Origin: Haemaphysalis longicornis
Lineage: Eukaryota > Arthropoda > Arachnida > Ixodida > Ixodidae
DNA: 64,000 bases
NCBI GenBank assembly: GCA_013339765.2
Contig: CM023454.1
Location: 150,021,309 to 150,085,308, forward strand
Direction of reading: 5' to 3'
Shown piece by piece: positions 46,476-57,256 of this stretch (its first letter is position 1; each line of letters starts with the position of its first letter). Under the pieces are notes generated by a model, which was not told where the DNA came from, searched no databases, and was given only the letters and a program-made list of their open reading frames with translations. The translations under genes and the position numbers were made by a program.

Positions 46476-46530
46476 GACGTTTCGGCTCCCACACGGGAGC
46501 CTTGTTCACAATGAATTCGTCAGTACATCA
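46476..46530 (-). other. Hammerhead-like motif at the Penelope 3' end
   Basis: On minus: CTGACGA (at about 46527-46521), then GGCTCCC-GTGT-GGGAGCC (46501-46484) and GAAACGTC (46483-46476). A hammerhead needs CUGANGA, stem II, GAAA. The stem and GAAA are perfect, but the box directly before the stem reads GTGAACA, and the true CTGACGA is about 20 bases too far. Penelope elements are known to carry hammerhead motifs; this one looks degenerate. Confidence 0.45.
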
Positions 46531-47333
46531 GACCACGTTTTATGTAGCTCTAAGAATGTGACATAGGCAGTGGGAGTAAACTGAGGCAGATTGCCCTGCG
46601 TTCGATTAAATGTTCGCTCCGCTGTCTGTATGATCAATGATTCCAGATGAAGTCGTGACGTCAGCTTCTTTTCTTTTGCAAGAATGCGTGCCGCGCCCCA
46701 GTTTGTCTCGTGGCCCGAAGTGTCAGCATGCTCAGCCAGAGCGTTTGAAGCCACGTGGCGTTTTCTGACGTCGTAGTCGTGTTGTTTTATCCGTTTCTCG
46801 AAGTTGCCGGTTTCTTCTATGTAGCTGTACTCGCAATCGCCACAAGGGATGGAGTATACCCCTCCTGGGAATTTTTCATTTGAAAACTTGTCATTTAGAT
46901 TGACCAGGGAATCCTTCAGCTTGCGAGTAGGCACGTGCGCTATCTGGACGCCGTACGTGCGCATGACACGAGAAAGGGTCTCTCTGATTTCGGGAACGTA
47001 CGGAACAGGTGCACCTTTCGGTCTTGAAGGGGCCGAAGGAAGTACTGGACGAGACAGCTGGCGTTCCACCGACGAAATAAAGGAAGGGGGGTAGCCGCAG
47101 GCACCGAGGTCCCGGCGAACACTGGCCGAGTCAATGGCGAGGTCGTTCTGCTCAGTGCAAGTTCTTTTGGACCGTTGCAACAGGGTGGTTACCACGGCCC
47201 TCTTGTGAGAGGCGGGATGCACAGAAGTGAAGTGCAGGTAGCGGCCCGTGTGCGCCGGTTTCCTGTAGACGCTGAAAGAGAGCTTTGGCCCCATCCGCTT
47301 CACAAGGACATCTAGGAACGATAGTTGGCAAGG
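46506..47333 (-). pseudogene. Penelope thumb and GIY-YIG part
   Basis: The frame opens at the insertion border with CQLSFLDVLVKRMGPKLSFS and VYRKPAHTGRYLHFTSVHPA, typical of the end of the Penelope reverse transcriptase, followed by a linker and GVYSIPCGDCEYSYIEETGN, FEKRIKQHDYDVRKRHVASN and AEH. In the nuclease the expected YIG reads YIE, so an essential glycine is replaced. The frame is otherwise open for more than 270 codons. Upstream of 47333 the same frame continues into LINE tail sequence. Confidence 0.85.
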
Positions 47334-47389
47334 AGGAGGAGGAGGAGGGAAAATTTTATTTGGTCCTGCAAATAGTGATAAATGAACCA

Positions 47390-48732
47390 CTAAGCGGGCC
47401 GCTCCCACGTCGGGATCGAAAGGCCAAGCCTCACAGCCACGTCGTGAGCTTGCTGGACAGCCCAGAATTGATCGTCCAGGTTCGGACTGCGAAGTGCAGC
47501 CTCCCACCTGGACGCGTCCTTGATATCGGATCTTCAATTCGCTCGCAAGACCAGAGCATGTGTTCCAGTGTGGCTAAATCACCACAGTCCATGCAATAAG
47601 GCTCCGTATACGTCTCAGGATAAAACATGTGGAGCCTCCGCGGGCAAGGATAAGTGCCAGTCTGCAGTAAGCGTAATGTAAGTGCCTGAGCCCGGTTTAG
47701 TTTAGGATGCGGCAAACCGTAAATCCTGCGGTTAAGAAGATAGTACTTAGTTACCTCATTGTATGTGGAAGGGGGGTCTTTGTTCTCAGGGAGTGCTGTC
47801 ACGCCGTGGCGCGGGCAGAGCGGAGGGTAAGGTCTCGCGCTGCCGCATGAGCAGACTCGTTGAGATTCAGAGAGGCTCCTTCAATCACCCCAGGTGAGCA
47901 GGAAACCAACATAAGTAGTGCTGAGAGATCTCACAGGTATTCATAATTCTGAAAGCAACCTTAGCCACCGAGCCCTTCTCGGAAGCCCTAACGGCTGACT
48001 TTGAGTCACTATACACAAAAAGGCCTGCTCCTGTCAACCAGGGCGAGCGCAATAGCCGCCTGCTTGGCGTCCTCCGATCTATCAGTCCGAACAGAAGCAG
48101 CGTTGACGACCGCGCCCTCATTATCCACGACAACTACGGTAAACGCCTTCCTCTCTTCGTTTAAAAGAAGCGTCGACGAAGCTAACCCTCTGATTCTTAT
48201 TGCGAATGAGTCTCAGCAAGCAAGCACCCCTGGCCTTTCTTCTACCGACATTTCGCTCCGGATGCATGTTCCTAGGAATAGGCATCACTTGATACCGCTG
48301 ACGGGCCTTCAAGGGTATACCGACGTGAAGCAGCGAAATCCTCTCCTGAGGAACACCTAACTCTCTCAGAATCTGCCGACCCGCGCTAGTCGTAGAGAGA
48401 CGCCACCATCTGCGCCCTCTCCTGAGCCTCAGCTATCTCATCCAAGGTATTATGTATACCCAGCTGGAGAAGCCGCTCGTTGCTGGTGCACATCGGCACT
48501 CCCAACACCTTCTTGGTGATCTTTCTTATCTGCGTGTCAAGCTTCTCCTTCTCTGAAGGCTTCCACTTGTGCATAGCCGCTACATAGGTAAAGTGACACA
48601 ACACAAAGGCGTGCATAAGCCGGATTAGACTGTCCTCCTTCAACCCATTCTGCTTGTTGGCCACCCTCTTCACTAAGCGAACCGCATTCTCTGTCTTGGC
48701 AATAAGTTTCGCGATCGTCAGCGTGTTGGCGC
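47390..48732 (-). pseudogene. LINE C part: connection, RNase H, zinc finger
   Basis: After the hAT the frame resumes with NTLTIAKLIAKTENAVRLVK, then FTYVAAMHKWKPSEKEKLDT and LGIHNTLDEIAEAQ. RNase H shows VSFVDAS (about 48170), VYSDSKSAVRASEKG (about 48010) and WFPAHLG (about 47890). The finger is CMDCGDLATLEHMLWSC (about 47590-47540). RNase H after reverse transcriptase is typical of the I superfamily. Small shifts separate the pieces. Confidence 0.8.
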
Positions 48733-51700
48733 CAGTGTTGTACACGTTCCTCCAAAATAGGAACGAAAGCTCGTTCCTCGTTCCTTGCCAATTTTGAAAT
48801 GAGTTCCCGTTACAAGTTCCTTTATTGCGAAAGGAACGCGTTCCAGTTCCACTTCGAAATTTGGAACGTGTCGTTACATTAACGTTACAATTAGGATTTA
48901 AATTAAAATATAGTGTAGGATAATCCTGGGTCTAAATTAAGTGAGACATTTAAAACATCAAATCAAAGTACTTATATTATACGAATATTAACACCACCGG
49001 CAGCAGATTATCTGGAGATAATGATAATCAAAAGAAACGTTCCTAGGCGAATTTTTCAGGGAGCACCGGACAAACTCCAGACGGCTCTGGGACATTTCGG
49101 TGCAGGATATTTCGGTGCGGAAATTTCGGTGTACGCACATATCGGTGTACGGACATATCGGTGTACGGGCGTTTCGGTCCACGCACATTTCGGTGTACGG
49201 ACATTTCGGCGACCAAATTATCCGGTGCTTGCCTGTTTGCGACAGCAGTTATGTTTTTATTTCCGCTTAACGTGGGTTATGGACAACAATCTGGAGCCAT
49301 CAATTTATTTTTTTTATTGATGCCATGTTCGATCTTTTCCAGGTATTTTTGGAAATTCTACATTTATAAAAATTTTTATCCCTCTTCGTGGGGACACCTG
49401 TTATGGTGCCGATTGAAGTCTTTAGCATACGTTTTTTTTTTCATTTATGACAGGTTGTTAATTTATATTTGCTCTTTTTTAGCTAAGACAATTACCCGTG
49501 TTTACGATCACCTCTTTTGTATTTTTTTAAAATTACACACCCTCAAATTACATAAATTACATGCACACTCTCAATACCCAAAAAGTAACAAACATTAGCT
49601 AGCCCCCCAGAATGAAGAAAACCTTATGAAGGGTATTACAAGGGCTGGGCTGCCTTGCTAAAATGAATTCGCGAACACTGGTCTAGGATATTGTCGGGGA
49701 GGAAAAACGGGCCTTTTGGAAAAGTGCCGCAGGTTATTATGTCCTAAATGCTGATTAAGCGCGTACCTGTTGTGCATACAAATTCCACCAGTTGTGTTCG
49801 GGACAACCAACCTTCGTTTAATGTTTACAAGCCTACATTTACCACATTTTAATTGTTTGTTCTAGCGCCCCCCCCCCCTCCCACCTCCCGCCTGTACGCT
49901 CGAATCTCGACCAGATTTTTTTCAGCCATACTATTTTGGGTTTCCCCTGAAAATCCTACTGGCGTGGTGGAGTTCACGGTCTCCGAAGCGTCACCGCAGT
50001 GTTTTTTTGTATTTTTTATTTAGAACATACTGCTAGCTCTTAGTGGAGGCTTTTGCAGGAATTGGGTGATACATTCAGAACAATGACATAGCACACTTCT
50101 CGTTTAAAACAGAGAAAAAGCTCACATTCACCATGGGCACACGAACGTCTATAATGTGACACAAAAAAGCCACCCAAAAAGCCGCTGAGAACACAGAATG
50201 GCCACTATGGTTTGCTGGCTACGCCCTTCCGCGCGTCGCGGTCATATCGACGGTCCCCCACTCCTGGATTCGCTCTTTCTGCGCCTTCAGTCGCTCCCTT
50301 GGGAATTAACTCATCAAGTCGCGCATATCATGGACACCCCAGGTATGCATCGCTTCCTCCCATTATAAAGAGCAAAAAAAATGAAGAGGCTGGTGTGACG
50401 AGAGCGGCAACAGTCGTCTTCAAGTTTTCGTAGTCCAGTAGACGCAGTGGTGAAGCACAAGTGACACCCCTGTCTCTCTACTTAGGGGGATGATTGCCGG
50501 CGGGGATCAGCTTTCCCCTACCCTAAGTAACGCCACCGTAAGTGCGATCGTTGGTTTGTTAGGTTTAAGTAGAACTGACACTGAATGCAACGAAGGCGAG
50601 ATTGATTGAGAGAATAATTAAAACGAAGTGCATAGGCGCCTAATCGGCCTCGTTTTTCTGTTGTTGTTTTTTCGCGGGAAGTTTTCCTGGGGGGGGGCAG
50701 GAATAGACTAAAAGCAGCAGCGTCTTGCACCGTTGAGTGAAGTGAAAGTAAAGCGCTCTGGTAACACTTAAAGTAGTAGGGTTGTTCACATGAATGTTAC
50801 AATAACAAAAAATGGTTGAATGGATCCAAATTAACAACGTTAATTTTTACCATCTGCTACAGAAATTGAGTTTCACGTGGCAATGCTCCGCCATGGTTTA
50901 GCGTTCGTTTCCACGAATGGCGGCGCAAACACAAGTCTCGAACATAAAATCATATCAAGTCACGAAATTACAATATTAAAACTAAAATGTTCAAAGAATG
51001 CCTGGGACATCCCCTCACTCAAAATGCCTGGTCCAAGACGTCGTGCACCAAAATGTCCGTGCACAGAAATGTCCATACCGAAACGTCCTGCACCCAAATG
51101 TCCGACACCGAAATGTCCGGATCTCGTTTAGCAGTCCGTCCGTTTCGTTGGCTACGTTGTTACCGGGTTGCCGGGACCGGTCTGCTCCTGAGCAGCGAGG
51201 AAGGGCGAGTAGGAAGGATGTGGAGGCACGGACATGGCGAAGGCAGGCCCGTGGTACTAATCCCCCTACCATGACGAATGCCCAATCGCGCAGCCGAGTC
51301 CCGGTCAACCCAGTTACAACGCATACGACAGAACGACGGACTGCTGAAACTCTCTATTTTTTCCCCGCCAGGGAACAATTCTATCAGCCAGACGCGTATT
51401 CTGGCCTCCCCAGACAAACGATGAAGGATAAAAGCATTCTCGTGGCTACGCTATTCACCCGTCGAACGCCGCGTAAGCAACCAGCATGAAAGCAAGCACA
51501 AGCTGCTGCCTGCTGCGTGGTTATTCTTCTGCCTTTGACCTTCGAGGAAGCACGTACGGCGGAAGGGCGGGCAAACTGACCATCTTATAGGAAGAGAAAC
51601 GCAGTAGCGCTTTGTGGATTTTTGTACTCAAGCCTTGACATCAAAAACAGCCAAATCCTAGCGATGTAACGGCAGGAACGCCGTTCCTGCCGTTCCTTCA

Positions 51701-51826
51701 AAAACGTAACGAGTTACCGTTACAGTTCCACCGACCCTTAATGGAACGGTGGCGTTCCTCCGTTCCTCCAAAAAGGAACTAGTTCCAGGAACGCCGTTCC
51801 TTGTAACGCCGTTCCGTACAACACTG
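48733..51826. mobile_element. Non-autonomous hAT element with perfect TSD
   Basis: The 11-base ends CAGTGTTGTAC (48733-48743) and GTACAACACTG (51816-51826) are exact inverses, and GTTGGCGC flanks both (48725-48732 and 51827-51834). An 8-bp duplication with CAGTG ends defines hAT. GGAAC/GTTCC clusters fill both subterminal regions (48744-48880 and 51660-51815), as expected for transposase binding sites. The 3.1-kb interior has no transposase frame. Removing it with one duplication copy restores the LINE codons for NGANTL. Confidence 0.92.
49098..51121. repeat. Inverted arrays of GGACATTTCGGTG units inside the hAT
   Basis: The left array (49098-49221) holds about eight copies of a 16-17-base unit of the form GGACATTTCGGTGYACG. 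The right array (51030-51121) has five or six copies in inverse orientation (CACCGAAATGTCC). Between them are about 1.8 kb without a gene, with C-rich and A/T-rich runs. This may be a separate element nested in the hAT, or part of it. Confidence 0.75.
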
Positions 51827-53309
51827 GTTGGCGCCATTAGACTCAATCAGCATTCCCAAAACCCTGATGTTATCTACCCTAGGTATCATATCCCCATTCC
51901 TCGTGCGAAGTTGAATGCTAATCTTGTCCACGGGAACCCAGCCCCTGGGCTTGGGTCCCCTTCTAGTGGGACTGTAAACCAACAGCGCCGACTTGGCGGG
52001 AGAGCACCTTAACACCCGTTGGGACCGAATAAGTCTCAATTGCATCTACTGCCTCCTGCAGAACACTCTCGATATATCCCTCACTACCCCCAGGACACCA
52101 TATGGTTATATCATCAGCATACATGGTATGTTTAATACCATCAATTTCCAAGAGCTTCCTGGCCAATCCGACCATGGCCAGATTGAACAATGTAGGCGAG
52201 ATGACGGCCCCCTGAGGAGTGCCCCTGTCCCCAAGATCCAGTGTCCGAGACTCCATCTCCGCAACCCTCAGGGTAGCCTTCCTACCTGACAGGAAGGACC
52301 TCACATAGTCGTGAAATCGCGCCCCCAAGCCTAGATCCGAAATAGACTTCAGAATATATGAGTGTCGAACGTTTGTCAAAAGCCTTCTCTAGATCCAGCC
52401 CTAGGATGGCCTTAACGCCCCCACTACCCCCGTCAATGATCTGATGTTTGATAAGCTTCATTACGTCTTGAGTCGACAGCCCGGCCCGAAAACCAATCAT
52501 GGTGTGGGGTACACTTCGTTCTCCTCAAGGTACCTCGTAAGCCGATTGACACCGCATGTTCCGCCACCTTGCCCACACATGAAGTGAGCGAAATGGGCCT
52601 TAAGTTATCAATGCTCGGGGCTTTGCCAGGCTTAGGAATCAGCACCGTGAGAGCTGTCTTCCACTGCTGCGGAACCTCCCCATCTCTCCACATAGCGTTA
52701 ACCTCCCCGGTAAGGTACTCGATCGATCTATTGTCCAGGTTCTTCAAAAGCTTGTTCGAAATCCGGTCCGGCCCGAGAGCGGAGTTGCGTTAAGGTTATG
52801 CAAAACCGTACGTATCCCTTCCACAGAAAAGTCTTCATCTAAGGAAAAGTTGTCGTCCCCGTGTACGTCTGCTCCGCCAGAAGATCATCCGGGGCTGCAA
52901 CAGGGAGGTATTTGTTGGCCAGCTGCTCGACACAGCTCTTCCTTCGAGGCAGACTTCACTGAATCGTGTATAGCTCTAGCAAGGACGTGCCCCTGACTAG
53001 CTCTCGTATTGGAATCGTTGAGCAAATGCCTAAGCAAGCCCCACGACTTCCCGTTGCGCACCTGCACATCCACCGAGTTACATATCTCATCCCACTGTTG
53101 CCTAGACAAAAGCTGGCAGTGCTCCTCAATCAGCTTATTCAGCTCTGAAACCTTTTTACGCAGCCTGCGATTAAGCCGCTGCCCCTTCCATCTAGCCAGC
53201 ACAGACTGCTTGGCTTCAATCAGGTGGGCCAGCCTGCTGTCAACACTGTCCACCTCCAGATCCGTAGTGATCCTCTCCGGAGCTTCCTTACATCCTCCTT
53301 CACCTGGGC
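51827..53309 (-). pseudogene. LINE reverse transcriptase, N part
   Basis: Visible in order on minus: a basic linker (53300-52885), GEVPQQWKTALTVLIPKPGK (about 52700), NLRPISLTSCVGK, FRAGLSTQDV (about 52490), LGLDLEKAFD (motif A, about 52410), RGTPQGAVISPTLFNLAM (about 52220), YADDITIW (about 52120) and RVLGMLIESNGAN, which stops at the hAT insertion. Frameshifts occur near 52750, 52500 and 52390. The catalytic YADD is intact. Confidence 0.8.
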
Positions 53310-54440
53310 GACCCTGCTTTTCTCCTGCGAATTGTATTGCCGCTTGCATGCTGTTGAAGTGCGAGGTAAAACGAGCCAAGGCACTTCTTCGTATTACACA
53401 AAAGCAGTCGTCAACGTAGCGTACAAATATTTTTGGAGGGGGGGGGGGGGGGGCGTAGTGAACGTTGCGAGCACCCGGCTCTCCAGGGATTCCATAGTTA
53501 AATTCGCGGCCGTGACTGAAATGGAGGCACCCATAGCCGTTTTATGCACCTGCTTAAAAAACTCCTGCTGGAAGCTGAAATACGTGTTTGACAAGCAAAA
53601 ATGCAAAAGTTTCGTCAGGTCGGCTGCTTCAATGGGGCACCTTTCGGGCAACATATCATCAGCTTCGATGGCGTCCTTGCAAAATGACACAGCCAGATCA
53701 ACGGAAACACTTGTGAAGGGATTTCACATCGAAGGAAACCATCACGTCCCCGTCATCAAGTGCCACGTCGTGAACCTTCTCAATAAAATCTTGAGAATTG
53801 CGCACTGTACTACTCGTTGTTCCAACCAGAGGTGACAGGATGCGGTGCAAGAAACGAGAAAGACTGTGAAGGCGCGAACGGGTACAGTCGACAATTAAGC
53901 GAAGGGGCACATCGGGCTTGGGAATTTTCGGGAGGCCGTATATTGCAGGGGCAGAACCATTGTGACAATGAAGCGAATTATAGAGCCACTTGTTTTTCGG
54001 GAGAACGAACCGGAAAACATCGGACAACAGCTTCTGGAACTCGTTTTGAAGTTTTGCAGCGGGATCACGGGCCAGGCGGGCGTACGTGCTTTCGTCTTCA
54101 AGTAAGGAAAGCATCTTGTCCACGTAGTCAGCCCTGTTCAGACGTACAGTGGCGTTCCCTTTGTCGGCCGGGAGAACGGCAATGTTGGGGTTAGCGCGAA
54201 CTCTTAGCTGCTCTCTGTTCTTCTGAAGACAGCGGGGAGCATGGGGTGTGCGAACGAAACTTTGAGAGGACATTGACAGCGCGGGTTCGAGCCTCTTCTA
54301 GACGGCAGGGATCGAGTTGGCAGACTGCTGCCTCAACGGCACTCACAAAATTCCTCGCGTCAGGTGCAGGCCCAGTGTTAAAGTTCAGACTTATTCCTCG
54401 TTATTCCTCGTTGTGTCAGAAGTTCCTGACGTCTTCCTGA
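53310..54440 (-). pseudogene. Penelope reverse transcriptase, N part
   Basis: Minus strand, in order: NFNTGPAPDARNFVSAVEAA (about 54380), PNIAVLPADKGNATVRLNRA (about 54180), PAIYGLPKIPKPDVPLRLIV (about 53950-53880), FLHRILSPLVGTT, MVSFDVKSL (motif A, about 53720), KLLHFCLSNTYFSF, AMGASISVTAANLTME (about 53530) and RYVDD (YVDD at 53418-53407, intact). A poly-C run (G run on +, 53437-53453) causes the frameshift just before RYVDD. The frame ends at the LINE insertion after IQFAGEKQ. Confidence 0.85.
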
Positions 54441-54648
54441 CGCCACACCCAACACCGACGCCACCAAAATCTACTTGAAGCCCGGACATGCTCGGCCATC
54501 TTGGATTTGCGGCCGCGAGCTTCACAGGTGAAATTCCGCAACTTTCTATTGTAGGTAGGTAGACGAATCTGTCTTGCTATATTGTTCTTTTAACCGTCAC
54601 TAGCCGGCAAGTCCCCACGTTGGTCTTTAGGATTTAATTCTTTTTGCC

Positions 54649-55682
54649 ATGGGTATAGACGTGTGCTTGTACCGTGCGCGTATATGTAGCTTTGTAGCCT
54701 GTGGGAAACCTCAGCGCCTCGATAAAGAGAGATTTAGCGCAGGATCAACGCTCATCTGTATGATTTGCCCTGGGCCCTCACTTTTGGCACTATCAACATG
54801 TCTTGCCTTACTCCTGCTTTGCGCGGGCGATGTTGAACTAAATCCCGTACCGAAGATTGACGACATCCTTGCACTTATGAAAGAGTTTCACGGGTAAACT
54901 ACTGGTTCGCTCAACGAGATAAAACAGGACATTGTGAACTTCAAAGAACAAATCAATTCAATTGGTCTGATGACGCTGTCAACGAATCTGCAAAAGAAGT
55001 GAAAATGAGTATTGTCAAAACCACCGAGAACATTGCTTTGACAACATGAATAACCGCATGATACGAAATAGCTTGATTCTAAAAGGCCTCCCCGAAAAGT
55101 AGAAAGAGGACTATGCCGAATCACAAAAAATTGCAAAGGAATTCTTGTCCCACCCCCTCAAGATCAAAGTAGGAAACATAGAGCGAGCCTATCGCCTAGG
55201 AAAAAAAACGACCTAACTTCGAACGACCAATAATCGTGATGTTTCAAGATTTCAAATCCAAGACTGAAGATTTGTAAAACGCTTACAAGTTAAAATATCT
55301 TGAGACACCAATTGTGATGTTGGAGGAGGATTTCTCCCCAAAAATACAGTTGGCACGCCGCAAGCTACGTGAGTTTGCCATTAAAACCAGTGATGTAGGA
55401 AAGCGCTACAAGATTCGTGTTCGCATCCTTGAACTCAAGGGCTGTGTTTGCCGCTACGATTTGCACGCAGACAGTGTAGTCCAGGTATGTGTAAATAACC
55501 CGCAAGCAATAGCAGAAATCCCAGAAACAGCGAAATTATACCTTGAAAACAATGACTGCAAACCAATACGACTAGAAACTATTTCAATTTGCAAAAGTTC
55601 GCAGTGTACTGCGAACTTTCGCAGTACTCTGGCCAATATTGATGCACTAAAACATTCATTCACACATGCACGGCAGATGTAA
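54649..55682 (+). pseudogene. LINE ORF1 with 2A-like motif
   Basis: The first 82 codons (54649-54894) end with a hydrophobic stretch ALSTCLALLLLCA, directly followed by GDVELNPVP (54826-54852). CR1/L2-type ORF1 proteins can carry a 2A-like ribosome-skipping motif of consensus D-x-E-x-N-P-G-P near the N-terminus; here glycine is replaced by valine. Broken frames follow, and 55314-55682 reads LEEDFSPKIQLARRKLREFA and GKRYKIRVRILELKG, resembling the RNA-binding C-terminal half of ORF1. ORF1 would bind the element RNA. Confidence 0.7.
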
Positions 55683-55685
55683 TAA

Positions 55686-56760
55686 TTGGTACTGAAACCT
55701 GACTTTCCCCAGACATAGCTGACAGCGAACTTGCGCTCTCGACTTTTGTTTGCACTTTTAGATGCAAAGCATCTTTTAGCCGACCCTCCGTCGTCCGTCG
55801 GCGTTCGGCGTCCGCACCTCTCCTCCTCGTACCCCTCTCCACGCCAGCTGTGATAACCGCGCTCTCCTCCTCGCTGCTCGGTTCGTGTCCTGCCGGCTCA
55901 GGAAGACACCGGCAACACTGTCGCTCCAGGAGCCCTTAAAGGGGTAGCGTGCTCGTCTCGTGCCGCCCAGGAAGACACCGGCGACACTGTCGCTCCAGGA
56001 GACCATCTCATGGTCGGGGCTATATCCCTCCCTTGTTCTTGCGCCATCCACACCCCCACTGCGCATGCGCGTCTCTCCTCCATTCTCCTCTCCTCCAGCT
56101 GTATAAAAGCAGGTGCACGCGCTGCGCGCCGTTCGGTCTCCTCCGAGACACCGCCTGCGCCAGCTCTGCTCCGGTGTGGAAACTACACAAAACCCCCATG
56201 CTTTGCATCACCACATAGTTCCCTTCGGCGAGATGGTGTAATTTTTTCGTAAAGCTAGAATAGCACACGGGGGGGGGGGGGGGGGGAGGGGAGGCGCATT
56301 TGTTGCAGTAAAGCATAAATTCCAACCTTTCGCCATATCAATCGATTCCCCTCTAAACGCATGTCTCGGTAGTGTAACGTGCTTAATTGGTGCCTATTAT
56401 AGACCGCCCGACTGCAGCCCTGACTTCGTCGAATTACCAAGAGAGTCCTTTGAATTATTTACTCTTAAATTTCCTAATTCTGTAATAATTTTATCGGGGG
56501 ACTTTAACTGCCACGCGAAAGATTAACCGACCTTATCAGTAAACTCTGTCCATGATAGAACGCAAAGCAATAATTTCGCCAATTTGACTCGGTATTTTCA
56601 GTTAACCCTTCTTGTGCTAGAACCTATACGTAACAATAAAATTGCAGACGTAATCTTTATCAAATCCCCGCTCAGGCCATCACTCAAATTTTGGAAGAAA
56701 TTAGTGACCACAAGCCGATTCACTGCACACTTTCTTTGCTACGCGCCGATAGAGAGGGAG
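55686..56760 (+). pseudogene. LINE endonuclease, split by an insertion
   Basis: Before the insertion: VIIGTET-stop-LSPDIADSEL (the conserved W of the TETWL motif is a stop codon). After it: RGGG, here inflated to a long G run, then AFVAVKHKFQPFAISIDSPL, CLIGAYYRPPDCSPDFVELP, VIILSGDFNCHAKD (about 56485-56525). The SDH motif region is degraded near 56690-56740. The domain would nick DNA in an active copy. Confidence 0.7.
55761..56209. mobile_element. Insertion with GATGCAAAGCAT ends and TATA box
   Basis: GATGCAAAGCAT (55761-55772) and ATGCTTTGCATC (56198-56209) are exact inverses. Inside is a duplicated block (GGAAGACACCGGC(A/G)ACACTGTCGCT at about 55900 and 55969) and TGTATAAAAGCAG (56099-56111). 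The insertion splits the LINE endonuclease. Related ends occur at 27281-27607. No coding frame was recognised. Confidence 0.6.
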
Positions 56761-56954
56761 TTACAAAACAAATTCTGAATTTCACGTGAGGCACGGCAAA
56801 GATAAGTCATATGATGACGAGTTTTGCGAGCAACTTTGAGGACAGCTTCAATAATCCAAATGCGGAGGAAAACTGGATGGCGTGTCGCGATAAACTCAAA
56901 AAAATTGAAAGCGCATGCGATGGAAGTGTTTGCGCTCGTTGGTTCATACTTCAA

Positions 56955-57035
56955 ACATAAACAGCGCTCAAGACGGGACAGACGCTGTGTGTGTAGCCTC
57001 CTTCTTTCTGTCTCGTCTTGAGCGCTGTTTATGCG
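56955..57035. repeat. Hairpin insertion in the LINE
   Basis: CATAAACAGCGCTCAAGACG and its inverse CGTCTTGAGCGCTGTTTATG form arms of about 20 bp around a spacer of about 36 bases. Next to it, GCGTACTTCTAACGACAATC occurs twice (57041 and 57089) with GCGCATGCG palindromes. It interrupts the LINE linker region. Confidence 0.7.
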
Positions 57036-57256
57036 TACTGCGTACTTCTAACGACAATCAAGCGCATGCGTACTTCAGCGCAAGCGCATGCGTACTTCTA
57101 ACGACAATCAAGACAGAGGTAAAAGACCAATGGTTTAAACGAGATGTAAAAACATGTTTGAACATAAAAATAGCGTACAGGAATGCAGCAAGGACGAAGG
57201 CCACGAAGGCCCTACAAGCTACACGTCGCAAGCTACAAAATGTCTGTAGCGACATA

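Larger units (their letters stand above)
47331..53309 (-). mobile_element. I-superfamily LINE inserted in the Penelope element
   Basis: On minus it begins in the linker before reverse transcriptase (53309), passes the palm and RNase H, and ends with a C-terminal helix (WEAALRSPNLDDQFWAVQQA), stop TAG at 47392-47390, AATAAAATTTTCC and CTC repeats. The endonuclease and ORF1 are missing, so it is 5'-truncated. Without the hAT it measures about 2.9 kb. Both junctions are known to within a few bases from the broken Penelope frame. Confidence 0.85.
46440..54540 (-). mobile_element. Penelope-like element D with nested insertions
   Basis: The 5' part (54440-53310) holds the N-terminal region and reverse transcriptase up to IQFAGEKQ; the 3' part (47333-46506) resumes at CQLSFLDVLVKRMG and runs to GIY-YIG. 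Between them lies an I-type LINE (47331-53309), itself carrying a hAT element (48733-51826). Without insertions the element is about 2.1 kb, normal for a Penelope-like copy. The 3' end shows the stem GGCTCCC-GTGT-GGGAGCC followed by GAAACGTC. The outer limits are approximate and no target duplication was found. Confidence 0.85.

Noticed and set aside
46506..47537. Single 343-aa protein on the minus strand
   Set aside because: Its first 65 or so residues come from the LINE tail and only the rest is Penelope; the fusion is an accident of the insertion border.
52885..53379. Single 164-aa protein on the minus strand
   Set aside because: It reads from Penelope reverse transcriptase straight into LINE linker sequence across the insertion junction.
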